NCBI GenBank assembly: GCA_033065855.1
Contig: JAVXUO010001676.1
Coordinates: 59,990 to 123,989 of the forward strand
Direction of reading: 5' to 3'
DNA: 64,000 nt
Origin: Escallonia rubra
Taxonomy: Eukaryota; Streptophyta; Magnoliopsida; Escalloniales; Escalloniaceae
Of this stretch, positions 45,086 to 57,650 are shown one piece after another. The position numbers and the translations under genes were made by a program. The notes under the pieces were generated by a model. It was not told the DNA's origin and searched no databases. It worked only from the letters and a program-made list of their open reading frames with translations. Every line of letters starts with the position of its first letter. The stretch's first letter is position 1.

Positions 45086-45354
45086 TGAGCCCTTTCCCGT
45101 GCCCGTTCCTAGCTTCCCCCCCCCCCCCCCGCCCCCCACGCCCGGCTTGTACTCTTCTCCCATCCCCTAACCGGCTGTATTCGGTTCCCGGCTTGTACAT
45201 ATGAGTCTTTTTTATATTGAATATTTTTTATAATTGATTATATATATTTCTTTTTCTGTATTGATTATTGCGCGTTGTTGTTGAGAAATGAAAATTGTAT
45301 TACAGGTTTGGGTAATTGAAAAATAAAAAATAAAATCAAAAAAAATTTGATTTT

Positions 45355-45692
45355 TGGCGAAGGATTAAATCTGTCGCTAAATAAGCTTTTTAGCGATGGA
45401 ATAGTCCGTCGCTAAAACATATTCTGTCGCTAATTTTTATATAAAAAAAAAATTAAAATACTAAAAATATAATTAGCGACGGAATATCCGTCGCTAATTA
45501 AAAATCAATCCGTCGCAAAAAAAATTGCATATTTAGCGACGGAGTTCAAAATTCCGTCGCTAAACTATTACTGACGGACTTTTACACGAGGGATTTTTAG
45601 CGACGGTGAATCCGTCGCTAATTGTTTTAGCGATGGAATAAAGGCTTTTAGCGACGGATTTCCCCGTCGCTAAAAGCCTTTTTCTTGTAGTG
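45355..45692. promoter_or_regulatory. 3' subterminal repeats and TIR of the CACTA element
   Basis: At least ten TTTAGCGACGGA / TCCGTCGCTAAA motifs in both orientations, several as tight inverted pairs (for example AGCGACGGAATATCCGTCGC at 45475-45494), ending in the 13-bp TIR. Likely target of the element's DNA-binding protein by analogy with En/Spm. Confidence 0.88.
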
Positions 45693-45695
45693 TTT

Positions 45696-48084
45696 AGACA
45701 CAATTACCCAAATTGTGTCAAAAAACTGGAAACACTTCTGAGGTTTATGAGTTGTTTTCAGTTTTTTCCAACCAAAATTAACGCAATGTCAGAAAAAGTA
45801 GCTAATTTTTTTTTTTTGGTGAAAATGATAAAAGTACAAGAGCGTATGTTCTAATTGAATACGAAAATCATGAAAATGAAACACAAAACGTAAGTGCGGA
45901 ACATACAGTCCCGACCTTTTCGGATATATTAGGATACGTGTGGGGATACGACAAATTTTTTATACACTTTTTCAACTATGTATAATTTGTATTAAATTTC
46001 TAAACGTGCTAGGGAACATTTGAATCTTAAGAAGGTGCAGTGCAATTCAAAATATATAACCATCCTAAAATAGTTAACAAATAGTATTTGACATTTAAAG
46101 ACTATGAAAGGAGATATTAAAACAAGTAGTTAACTCACTGCCTAAAAGTGAGAGAAAAAAAAAAACAAAAAAAACAAACTGAAACAGATATTGAACAGTT
46201 TTATGTCACAAAGAACTTATAACAGTGATTTGATCTTCTTATCCCACAACAGATTTAAGCAGTTAACAGTTCAGTGCCTTCAGTGCCATCACTGCCGTGA
46301 AAAAAAATGGTCCACCTGTCCAAGTCACAAGCCTCAAGCCGTGAACAAAATTGAACCAACTGTCCAAGTCACAACCCACAACCCGAAAAGAGAGAGGAAG
46401 CCAGAAGTAGGGCAAAGAGAGAGGAATAAGACCTACCTTTTGAGAAATGCTGCTGGAGGTGACCTCTGGTTGCGTGGGTGGTTGTCAGTGGTCGCCCGCT
46501 TCTCTCTCTGTGTCTGTGAGTCTACCCCCTCTTCACAAATCTGTTGGAGGTGAGTGGCCGGTGGACGCAAGTGGTCGCCGGAGTGGCCGGTGGTCGTGGC
46601 TGGTCTCCCGGCTCTCTCTCTCTCTCTCTCTTCCCCCTCTTCACATGAGAGATGAGAGATTTGCCAGATTACTTTTCCATTTACGTTTTGACCCAAAAAA
46701 CTTCTGTTACTATGTTTTAACCCCCAAAATTTCTTTTTAAAATTACTTTTTCACCCCACAAGTATCCGATACGCAAACGATCTGTAGCCTATCTGCACCC
46801 GATAGTTAGGAAATAAAAATATTTAAAGAACAATTCAGGACACGCACCCGACCCTGGTGCTTCACCCATTTTGAAGCACCCATGCTTCAGAGGTGACATC
46901 CCATGTCATGGGCGCGACGTGTTACATATGCTCCAAATATCTGTAGGAATGTACCAAGAAATATCGCTCTTCTTGGAAGATTTTCCTGGGACAATGAAAC
47001 AAATTAGGATGAAAATACTATAATGGCGGTACGAATTAGGTCGGGTCCGGTTTTGGAGTTGGGCGCGGGGGGCACGGGGATCATTAAGGCAGTGCCCCAA
47101 AGAGAACAATATTGCAACCTCAACGAGGTTTAAAATACTCAAAATTAAGGGCAACCGCTCGGGTGTTTTTACTTCCATATAAGTGTTTGTAATAAGTGCA
47201 AATAGGAACTCTATTTCGACCAGATTCATACACTGAAAAACTACATAATCAAAGTAGAAAACTCTTATCCTTGCATAGTACAAAATACTACCAACTACTC
47301 ATAGTTCTTGGATTCAGGTGCACTGAATCCATAAACTAGTACTCTATATGAGGTTACATAGCAACCGCAATCCCGCTTATTTGATTCGCGTGAATGTGCC
47401 ATGAATCAAGTTGGATCAGCGGTCGGCCTGATTACACGGTATTTCCCTTCTCTACGATTGTTTCTTCGAACATGATCCCATACACGTGCACTGTGAGTTC
47501 TTTTCATATCCCACCTTGAGATTTATTCTCTCCAGTACTCAAATGGGTTTTTCATCTTTTCAAGTCCAAAAAAATTGTGGATACTAGCCACTTGAATCTG
47601 CTCACAATTTTCTACAAGGTATTGATGTCATCCTTTGAATTTGAAATTTATATGGTACGGTATTTGTTTGAACCTACGTTTACTACCAGAAGCAATACTT
47701 TGATGGATCAAGTAGCAGTCATTGAAAACTACCAGATCAGTGCGATGATAATAATATTAATTATCAGCCAATGGCAACCTCCAGTATTGAAAACTATCAT
47801 GATTTTGGCAGTTCTAATTCACGTTTCAATATTCCAAGAGCGAATACTTTTCCTGCATTGGTTGACTCAGACTCACCTGAGCGTCCCAATGATATTGACC
47901 AAATGGCATACGAAATCAACCAAGTTACCAGTACTGATGTTTTTATCCTTGTTCATCTACTTACAACCAAATTTGGTGCTGGTTTGTTCAAAGTACTTAT
48001 GGATTATGATGGAGCAACTGAGTCCTACTGCAGAGTTCTCATAGAGTACGTTTGCTATATTCAAGTGCAACTGCTATAGCTATA
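45696..48084. other. No assignable gene
   Basis: Holds an A-rich stretch near 46150, a TC/GA-rich segment with a near-repeated CCCCTCTTCACA near 46526 and 46636, and an open stretch at 47771-48079 (MATSSIENYHDFGSSNSRFN at its start) that I do not recognise. The latter has moderate length and complex composition but no known motif, splice context or homologue that I can name. It may be a decayed gene fragment. Confidence 0.4.
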
Positions 48085-48420
48085 TTCATCTAGAGGTGTT
48101 AAGCTGTTTATCATCCTGGCTTCGAGCTATTCTGTTGGACCTCCCCTATAGTATTGTCGCTGCAGTTGAGTTTAACCACCAAGTTCGGGATTGATTGGTG
48201 TGGTTGCTCTACGCCAAGGAAACAAAAATATCGAACCATGGACGAAGAACCGCGTGAGAGAAAAGCCTCTTGGCTAGTGATTGCGAGCCCCCAATTCTTG
48301 ACTAGATTATGTATAGATTTCTTATGTTCCAAGAGTAGAACGTTTTGCAATTTTGTTCCTTGCAGCCAAGCATCTTCTCCCCCATGGCCAGTCGCCTCGT
48401 AAGAAACTATTTCACTTGAT
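48085..48420 (-). pseudogene. rrn5: Nuclear insertion of chloroplast rrn5 region (NUPT)
   Basis: On the minus strand, 48230 to 48112 closely matches chloroplast 5S rRNA: GGCGTAGAG, ACCACACCAATC, CCCGAACTTGGTGGTTAAAC, TAGGGGAGGTCC, ATAGCTCGA and GCCAGGATG occur in order over 119 nt (the plastid gene is about 121). The sequence continues with plastid-like flanks on both sides: AAGCTTAACACCTCT-like bases after the gene (48091-48110) and GTCCATGGTTCGATA before it (about 48228-48243), probably into the rrn4.5-rrn5 spacer up to about 48420. Several substitutions and small indels show an old transfer. It is not expected to be an active rRNA gene, as plastid rRNA is transcribed from a plastid operon. 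Confidence 0.85.
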
Positions 48421-50153
48421 CTATGTATCAAGAGATTAATTTTTGAATCATCTGTACGTAAATAATTCCAAGTTATGAGCTGTCTTTAACATCAATATAC
48501 CAATATGAAATTGTACAAAAAGTAAAAAGCATTGACTTTTTTGATAAATTATTCAATTTTGTTTGGATAAAATATTAAATTTCTAGTTAAAGGTTACAGA
48601 AAATTTTGTTATTTGCTAGTTGTTTTCTTTAATCGAGCTTGACGGAGGAGATATAGTTCCACTATGGTAGTTTAGTTTTAACATGAATAGAGGTAGATTT
48701 TGATAGGAATTTTTTTAATAAGCAGAGAGCATGCAAGAGCTGAAGGGTTATTTTATACAATTTTTTATTTTAAGCAAAATTAGAACAACTCTTAAAGTAA
48801 AAAAAGCATATATTCAAAAGAGTATTTTAAGGAAAGACGCTTGATGTTTTACGAGAAGTCAAAACATTATTTTTTTTGTTAATAACAATCTAATCCAAAA
48901 AGGGTATGTAATGAAGACAAAAAAATTAAGTGAAAAACAGCTCCAATCACCACTAATCTTTTATGAAGACTTCAATTTACAAAGAGCATTTTAAGGGGAA
49001 AAATAAAGATTAGTTGTTTAGTCTTATCTATGCTTTTATGTATTGCATAGATATGGATATAGACAAACATATAAAAAAAATTGAAAAAAAAAAGCAACTA
49101 TTGTACTTAAAAAACGCAACCCGTATTCCAAAAGATGCCCATCCTTAATTCAATAACAAGAGCACATCAACAAAATTTGAGAAGAACATTACCAAAATAA
49201 GATAACTAGATGTGTTCAGTTCTTAATACCATATATGTATGTGATTTACAACACTGAATACAAGTCACCAGTATGGACGGCACCACAACATGTCACGTCG
49301 CTTTCTCATGGCGTTACCACTTCCATTGTCAAGAGCCCCAAAACCGCAGTTTTCTTCTTTTCACTTGGATATCGAAAGACAACCTTAGTTTCAACAAACT
49401 CGAATATTGAAAAAGAATAAATTAAGGAAACAAGTTTAACAGCGTATTAAAAGACACCCTTACATCATCAAACTCGTTATTGAAAAATGATATTTTAAGG
49501 AAACAAGCTTAGTACCGTAATATTTTAGTACCGTGTGTTAGGGAAATGGTCTTACGAGTATACTCAAGTCTAAACGGTGTTAGTTCAAAATAAAATGAAC
49601 CCGGATTAAATGGAAAGAGTACTTTGTAGGAAAAAAAGTTAAACCATCTAACCACATCCGTCCTTTTGTACATAGTATTGCTACACATATCGATAATCCA
49701 AGAGCAAAAACACATCGAAAAATTTCGACAGGAACATTACCAAGAGCCCCAGAACCGCAAGTTTTCTTCTTTCCTTTGATCTTCAACTTTAGTCACCACT
49801 TGAAACCGAAAAAAAAGAAAAAGAAAAAGAAAAAGAAAAAAACGACAGCAATAACTTTAGTCAACACTTGGACATCGTTTCCGTTACTTGAAGATGCTCT
49901 TTCATACCCATTTACCTGCTAACAAGGAAATGGAAGTTTCATCCAATGCTGGAGTCGAAGTAACATGGATATAGGAATGCGAAATTCCAGTACACATGGT
50001 GTTAGATAGAATTGACCCAGATGAATGCAACTCCTATGCATGAAGATGTAGTACAACACAATTTTCTATGACATGTTCATGACAGTTTTATGAACCAAGT
50101 AGTATGTTATTGACAAGTTCAAGACAACCTTATCAACACGACAAGCATCTTGA
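48421..50153. other. AT-rich, no gene recognised
   Basis: Two diverged copies of a block containing AAGAGCCCCARAACCGCAGTT (near 49332) and AAGAGCCCCAGAACCGCAAG (near 49741), each followed by TTTTCTTCTTT, suggest a repeat offset by about 409 bp. An AAAAAG-rich run lies at 49811-49842. Nothing coding was recognised. Confidence 0.5.
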
Positions 50154-53100
50154 TTAGCGACTTTCGACCCGTGCATGAGAATAATGTGAAAAAGAATATG
50201 TTACCGGAGGGAGCAATACTGAAAGCCGTTCTTTGACTTGGAGCTCTTGCCAATTCAACTTCTCCCACCAAACTCTATCCACTTCAATGGATATTAGCTT
50301 CCTTGGGTTACTGTTGGTGAACGGTAACTCGTTGACATTGGAACACCCGCTTATCTCGAGCTTCTCCAAAGAGGGCCACTTTAAAGACTTATCTGAGCAA
50401 ATTCTTTATAAATTTTGCATGTCATGAACTATTAGTTTCTTCAAGTTAGGAAGGACACCAGGATCTAGTACAACACTCGAGCAGATACTGATAATATCTT
50501 CAACTCCATGGCACTCTCTAATTTCTAAATGTTGGATCTTGGAAAGTTGTTCAATTAAACCATCAGAAAGAATCATAATCAACTTCGGGCATTTGATAAG
50601 AACTAGAGTCATCAGATTGGACAAACTTCAAAGCTGCCCGTTGAGGGGGCCACTCCAAATACTTTCCAGTTCTGGCAAATCCTTCATGTATAGCCGCTTC
50701 ATGTTTCTTAGTGTTAAGCAGTTCATGCCACCGTCCACAATGCTTCTTATATTCTTCCAACTTTCAACTTGGCAATGTTGGACCTGGTTCATGCCAACTG
50801 TCTCAAAATCGGATAGAAATTGATGTTCATGGTTAAACAATTCAACTGCATCTGCTTTATCAAGTACTCTGAAAACCGGAGGATCACTCCATTTTCCATT
50901 GCAATATTTCACAAACCTATTGTATCGGTCAGGCGTGGGAATTTGAGGGTTTGAGATCTTGCAGTCAATGAAAACTTGAAATTTGTCACAGTGAGGAGTC
51001 TTGTTTATTTTCTCAAGAAAAGTTGTAAGATTGTCTTCACTGGGAAAACGGATTTTTGGAGTAGCTGCCACGACGTCTATAACAACTTCAGCCTCATTAA
51101 GAAAACAAAGTCAAACAATTTTCAGCTTTTCCATTGTCGCTGTGTTTGTAGTGACACTAGATATCATCTTATTGCGGTCTTGATATTTGGCATCAATGAA
51201 TAGTTCTTCCAACTTACGAAGCATAGAAATTTCTTTATAATCAAAGAAACAATCTTCCGGATTCGTTTCACGGCCTGAAGAGCTAGTCACAGACAACGAT
51301 AGGCTTCTGAGATTGATCAAGCTACCGATCTGATGTGGCATACAACTGACAGTGCTGCCACGAATATCAAGCACTTCAAGATGCTCAAGTTTTTCTATTT
51401 GGGAAGGGAGACTCACAAAACCACTGCAGCCATTTAGATAGAGCATCTTAAGGCCAACTAGCTTTGAAAAAGAGGGTGGCAGTGAAAAGATTCCGGTACG
51501 ATACAAGTTCAAAACTCTAAAAGTTTCTCCATATACTCGAAGAATGATGCTGGAATCTTTGTCAGATTTAATTTTCTCTGCAGAAAAAGTGTGGAAAGCA
51601 CCACACAATCTGGACAGTCTGGTAATCTATTCAAATCGTTGTCTGCCAAGGAGATTCCCTCGTTATCTTTCCAATCCGCCAAAAGTGGAGGCTCCCGTAA
51701 TGATTCACTTTTTTTCACCAAATATTTACGTTCAACATTAGTTGACACGATAAACAGTGCCGCTTCCCTTATCCATCTCTCCATTCTGACATGTCGGGGT
51801 CGTTTACGTGCACCTTCCTCAACTAATAACACCATCTTCAAATGATGTAGTATCTTATCAACTTCGGCATTGCTGCCAAGGAAATCTTGGGCTGACCAAC
51901 GGTCCAACAAACAATCTTCGTAGATGTCAGTGCCCTCAGTATATAATGTACCATAAAGAAAGCAATTTTTTTGGGCGTCATTTAAGTTATCACAGCTATC
52001 TCGCAACAGTTAGTACATTTTCTTCATGGGATGGTCTCCCTTTCTGGACCACCTTATTAAGTTGCTGTATCCTTCTCTCCACCATTCCTCTCCAGGGCCC
52101 CTTACTTTGAAGGCAGTGGCCGCCAATTTGATCCTGAGAGGATGAAAATCATATACTTAGACCACTTTGCGCAAATATCTCTTGATATGCGGGTTGTCCC
52201 CAAGAATTGGAAAGTTCAGGAAATATTGAAACAATTTCAGCCTCGTCCGCAGAGAACTTCCCCACCTTGATCACCATCTCCACCATTGAGTTACAAACAT
52301 GGCCCGTAGTAGTTGTCAATACTATCTTACTACCTTGAGTCTCAGGTATTCCAATTTCATCCATATTTAGATCTTGCCTAACATCATCCAGAAGTAGCAT
52401 ATACTTCTTATCTTTCAAGCTATCCCTGATCGTTTTGGCAACCTCGTCAACACCGTTAATATCTCGTATCAATCTTTTGGCGATGGCCTGCTGCAGTTCC
52501 TGAGTGCTTATATTTCCCTTGTTACCCCCTGTTGACACCTTCAGCCAGATTACTATTTCAAATGTTTCACAAACTTGGCTGTGGTCATTTAAGTTCTGCA
52601 TTATTGTTGTTTTTCCGGTCCCCAGTGCTCCATGGACCCGAATCCCTTTAACTCCGTCTTCATTTAGCCAGAGGAGTATCTGCACAAGTGGCCTTTGAAG
52701 TGTTGGAAAGTCTTTGATATCTGGTGGTGTAATCGTAACGACGCGTTCCGGTTCTCTATCTACCAAAATGCTCCTAAACTGGCGCTCCTCCTCCAAAAGG
52801 TGTATTATAACCGAGGCCTTCTCTTTCATTTTGTCACTCAATTTTGAACGCGACCAGAAAGACCGATACTTTGACTTCTTGATTTGGATTCCATATGGAG
52901 TCTCGAAACCTTCCACTTCGTCTTCAATTTTCTGGACCTTCCCGACCCAAGTAATGTACGGTTTAGACGGCCTCTTTGTCGCTTTGTGGTTCTGGACTTC
53001 AATCTCAAGTTCGTCCCTTATCGAAACTAGGGTATCGATTGCATACTTCAGAACCTCGTGGACTTCCTCTAACCTTTTTGAGTTGGAAATTTTTTGCCTG

Positions 53101-53177
53101 AGTGGGTCATAAAATGACGTCTTAGCTTGAGAGGCTGCCCCCAGCACAGAAGCTGCTGCTGCTACTTCTGCAGCCAT
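50154..53177 (-). pseudogene. CC-NBS-LRR resistance gene, nearly full length but broken
   Basis: Reads from ATG at 53177 (MAAEVAAAASVLGAASQAKT). A coiled-coil N-terminus is followed by NB-ARC: P-loop VHGALGTGKTTIMQ, kinase-2 KKYMLLLDDVRQ, RNBS-B GSKIVLTTTTGHVC. After a frame change near 52170 comes LAATAFKVRGPGEEWW at the GLPL region, then a stop at 52010-52012, the winged-helix region (NCFLYGTLYTEGTDIYEDCL, HVRMERWIREAALFI) and LRRs (LPPSFSKLVGLKMLYLNGC, IEKLEHLEVLDIRG) with another frame change near 51550. Stops near 51110 and 50404 and a frame change near 50625 interrupt the C-terminal LRRs (VLIKCPKLIMILSDG, EKLEISGCSNVNELPF). At least five lesions make it a pseudogene. Intact relatives (RPS2/RPS5- and At4g27190-like CNLs) detect pathogen effectors. 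Confidence 0.9.
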
Positions 53178-56100
53178 CAATGGAATGCAGAACCTAGAGC
53201 ACATACAGACAAAGAATCAAACAATTACACGAGTGAAGAACTAGACCAATTTTGTCTGATGCCCAGTGTGTAAGAAAGGTAATACATTAAGCTGAGACCT
53301 CAACTACATTGATTCTTCAGTACGTGTAAGTTATTTCTTCCAATATAGAGGTTGTCGACCCCCAGATCTAACATTGGGTTGTGTTGGCTACAACTTACAA
53401 GTTACAAGAGGCCTAAACCCCGTTACTTTCTGCCGGACTAGAGTGAAGTTTGATGATGTAATCAACCTGTATTCTATATTACTAGTCCAGATTAAAAGTT
53501 ATTTATTTTAATAGCTTTGAATTACATAAAAATATCTCTATCGTACAATTTTATAAAAGGTTAATCACTCACAATAAAAATACCATAAAAATGTTTTGTT
53601 CAAAACTTTACCAACATAAAACTAGTTGAATTTAACTCAGTCTCACATGCTTAAGGTTATAACTTTACACTATTTATATAATATATCTCATATGAAATTT
53701 GCATATTATGATATTTCTACGTTTAACCAATGCAACTGAATAGGATAACCCAAAACCTTGGCATAAGAAAATCATTGACCAAAATTTTTAACCAACATAT
53801 TTATTAAGTTAGATTCATTTTTGAATTTACCAAGGCTGGTAATTTAGTTGAAATCTGAATTAACCATGCTAACTTTATTTTGTTTTATACGTAACTTTAC
53901 AATTAAATTCTAAAATAACTCCTTTGTCCTACACATTATCGCTTATCATAATACTATGCATGCAATGTGAAATAAAATTTACGAACACTATATGTTAAAT
54001 ACAAAAGTGCGGCTAAAGGTCAATACTATCTTGGATGGGGTTCTTATCTCTAAATTAATTTATTTCTATTTTGATAAACCTTATATAATTTGAAAGCTAT
54101 TTTCAAATAATCTAAAACTCTTCCCAATCAATGCACTAATCTTTTTTGTTGGTGTCCTTATTTTGACAATTACAACTTTGAAAAACTTACTCTAAGATGA
54201 TAATAGATAAAAAAAAAAAAAAAAAATATAAATAACTTTTGATATAATAACACAAAATAATGATCTAACAATTGATTTAAATGTGAAAAAGGCCTTTATT
54301 TTTAAACTTAATTTTTTTCATGGGAATAATATTAGAACTTAATATGACTATTGAGTCTTAATAGATTAGTATGTTGAAAATATGTGTGTGTGTGTGTAGA
54401 GAGAGAGAGTTTCTTTTCAATCTATAGAGTTTTTTTAACGCATATAATTGAAAATAAAGTCTTAATATATTATTGATTTAGAACTTTAAAATGCTTAATT
54501 AAAACTGAAGTAGTAATAAAATAAGGACACCATCAGAAAAAATTGGTTTAATTTTTTTCTTCCGAACAAAGTTTATTTGATTTAGTTCAGGTTTTATCCA
54601 CTATATTGCTGCAAAACCTTTGTAAAGTAATAATGTTAGATTTATAAGAGCATCTATCAATCTACACCCATGTGTGCATGTTTACGCTTTACACCTTATT
54701 TCTTAACTAAAAGATAAACAAAATTCTGCCATTGCCTTTTTTATGTCAAAGTACGATATAAGAAAAACTTCCTTAGATTTATTGTCAAACGTTATAAGGT
54801 TTTAATATTACATGCTATTTTCAAGAGTAATTAATAATCTATTCATCTATTATAAATCTCATATGTGATTCTTGTTTTTCTTCTCTTTTTTTTTTCATTT
54901 ATGCAAGTTTTGGTTTTCATGTTATCTAGGATATTATATTGGATTAATTGTGCTTTAAAATGTTAACAAATGATAAAATTAAAGATCTTTTAAAACAATA
55001 ATTTGTCTATAGTATAAAAGTTAAATATGAATTTTAAATAGTACCTAATTTTTCTTATTAAATCTCTTAAGTAATTTTCATTTCACTGGTGATTATTTCA
55101 TATTAGAGAGTTTTTTCGATATATAATATTGACTAAAATGACATTTTTCAGGTTATTCTTGTTGACTACAATGAGCTAGTAAAATTTAGTAAATATATTT
55201 ATGTTAACAATTATAGAGTGGAGATTAGTTCATATAATTATTATTGCATGCATGCAGCAATGACCAGTTATAGTTATAATCGATTATATTATAGCCAAAA
55301 TTAAGTTCCAAAATTTACAATTAGTCTAATATCTACTAATTGGTCTTATTATTCATGTAAACTTAATCAACTACAAAAATGATAAATTTACATTGGTTAT
55401 TACGATCCTATTAAAAATAAATTATTAGTCCATCAGCGATTATGATAAGTTTTGTAAAATTACTTAAAACAAATTCATTTTGAAGATTATATATTTTCTC
55501 AGCTATACTAATAAGAATACATGAATCTTATCATTTCTTTTTTAAATTTCATTTTGATTTGTTAACTAAATTCTTATATATTGGATATAACCAGTTTGGT
55601 GATTTTGAGGTCTTATTTAAAAATGTTGATTATCTTATGTATAGTACGTATATAGCATGTATATGAACGTCATCTTTTTTTTTCTTTCTAAATCTAGTAT
55701 GTTAGTTTTGTTCTTCATATATATGAATTTTTATATTCACGTTAAGGAGTGGTTTTAAGAATACAATAGTAAAAGATTAAGTCATAATAAGTTAATTTAT
55801 TGATTAGGTTGAGCACCAAAATGTATAGAATTAACTTTTCAATTATGCAACCCTCGTATTCTTGAAAAAGTAATCAAATTTAAAAATAAGGATCCTATCA
55901 AAATTTAAATTAACCGTAAGCTCCTTTTTTGTTCTAAGTCTCATAAGTTGTTTAGTCTCAATCATAACATTAATTTTTTCTTCTAAATTGAAAGTATTTT
56001 TTTTCGTTTTTTAATTTATATGAGTTTTTATAGTCATATTAAAGAATGATTGTCAAAATATAACAGTCAATATCAAATCCTAATAAGTTAGTATATCCCC

Positions 56101-56819
56101 CTCTCGGTCTATGATACTTTAGTGGGAGAAAAATCCCGAATTTTGTATTGGGCTAAGAATCCAATTTTGGATTCAAAAACTAGCGGTTCACCCTATCAAT
56201 CCTCTAGGGGCCCAAAGAAGTCAAAAATACTAGCTTGGCTCATTATTGACGGGGATGTAGCTATCCATATATCCGTCTTCTCCTTTATTGATGTATGAAG
56301 TATTTGAAATACGGGAAAAAATGGGCTAGAAATATGAGCTCTAAAGTATTCATTTGATTGAGTTTTAGAATGATTAGAATTGGTTTTCGAATTATATAGG
56401 ACTTACAGCCTCAATACCCCTACAAACTTAATTAAATATAAAAATGAAGATCCTATCAAAATTAAAATTAATTATTAGACCAGGTTTTTATTCCAAAACT
56501 CATAAGTTACTTGTTTTGGGTCTATAGATTTTAAGTTTTATATTAGATAACACTTTTAAGTACATAATTATCAAAATAAAGTCTTAATATATTAGTATAT
56601 TGATTAGGTAGCTGAGTTTTAGAATGATTAGAATTAATTTTTAAATACACTAAGACTTAGTAATATAGAAGTTAATTAATCTTAAAATAAGGACTCTATA
56701 ATCTGATGATGTGTCATTAAATAAACGATAATGATGATATGTCCCGTAAATAAGTTATCAATGTCTTTTTCGCTTCGCTTATTATATATTATATAGATAT
56801 AGATTAGATCATAATTCAC
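53178..56819. other. AT-rich DNA with diverged internal repeats
   Basis: No gene recognised over 3.6 kb. Related blocks occur at about 55760-55950, 56350-56520 and 56570-56700, sharing ATTGATTAGGTTGAG or TTGATTGAGTTTTAGAATG, TTAGAATGATTAGAATT, and AAGGATCCTATCAAAAT-like elements, so it is a decayed repeat. A GT/GA microsatellite lies at 54382-54410, and A and T runs are frequent. Confidence 0.5.
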
Positions 56820-57650
56820 GTTGTAGCAAACCGCCTCTCAAAATTTTAAATCAGAAAAGTTTCAAATTCGGGTCGCCGTCTTATTTTGGGGTTAATAGTA
56901 AATTAACATGGGAAAAACAAGAAAAAACCCGTTATGACTCTTAATTTTCCAATTTACCAACTTAGGCTTCTAATCATATGAAATCGAAACTTTGGAACCA
57001 AGGACTAAATCATATAATGGGAAGGTGTTAGGCACCCCTTAATACCCTAATGGGTTTTGATCCCGGTTAATTCGAACCCAACATCAGAGGTCAAGTGGCC
57101 TGCGTACCCAGTCTGACTAACCGGTATCAAAACCACGTAGTTTTGACCAACCCTGCGGGAAAACTTCGGTCATGTCTCCTAGTGACCTAAATGGACTCGA
57201 TTTCTTCTAGTTAAGTGCCGTGATAATACTTTCTAACTAACACTTATCGTTGTCTTAGAATTTCCTCTTGACCTAGTTGGGTTTAAGTGTTAGATTGGGG
57301 CCAGAATGGCTCCACGATGCAATAGTAAAGGCTTGCGATTATGGTCTAGAAGCACTCTTTCTATAAGCCTTTCTTCCTCCAATCTTTTTTCTCTCCTTAT
57401 GAAGCACCAAAATGGCCTTTCTATAGAGACCTGGAGTAGGAAAAATGACACAGGAGATCACTTGGTCATACATATTACTTTAAATAGAAATAAAAATAAG
57501 GTGAAAGACGTATATTGCTTTACGATCGGTTTAAATGCTTACTCGCCAGTTTATAAAAGCTTACCGACCAATTTAAAAGCTTACCAACCCCCAATCAGTT
57601 CTTCTCCCTTAATTGATATGATCTAGGGATGAAAACAAAGTAAATTATAT
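56820..57650. mobile_element. Possible gypsy (Tat/Ogre-like) LTR remnant
   Basis: Contains GAAGGTGTTAGGCACCCCTT (57021-57040), a block common in long LTRs of Tat/Ogre-type gypsy elements, preceded by a plausible LTR start near 56823 (TGTAGCAAACCGCC). No protein domain and no second LTR were found, so limits and family are tentative. Confidence 0.35.

Larger units (their letters stand above)
34885..45692 (+). mobile_element. Complete CACTA (En/Spm) transposon, 10,808 bp
   Basis: Left terminus CACTACAAGAAAA (34885-34897) and right terminus TTTTCTTGTAGTG (45680-45692) are perfect inverted repeats over 13 bp, flanked by the same 3-bp repeat TTT (34882-34884; 45693-45695). Both ends carry arrays of GCGACGGA / TCCGTCGC subterminal motifs (34903-35200 and 45355-45672). 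Inside are a TNP2-like transposase gene (39658-43316) and a TNPA-like gene (43.5-45.1 kb) in the same orientation, the standard autonomous gene set. The 4.7 kb before the transposase holds four tandem arrays and a large hairpin. Intact termini, target duplication and long transposase frame suggest a relatively recent, possibly active copy. Confidence 0.95.

Noticed and set aside
47577-48079. Two overlapping plus-strand frames as a new gene
   Set aside because: No recognised motif, no convincing splice signals, and the end runs into the plastid-derived insertion. Kept only as an unassigned open stretch.
50533-53112. Plus-strand frames opposite the NBS-LRR gene
   Set aside because: The minus-strand translation carries all NB-ARC and LRR motifs; plus-strand frames are shadows.
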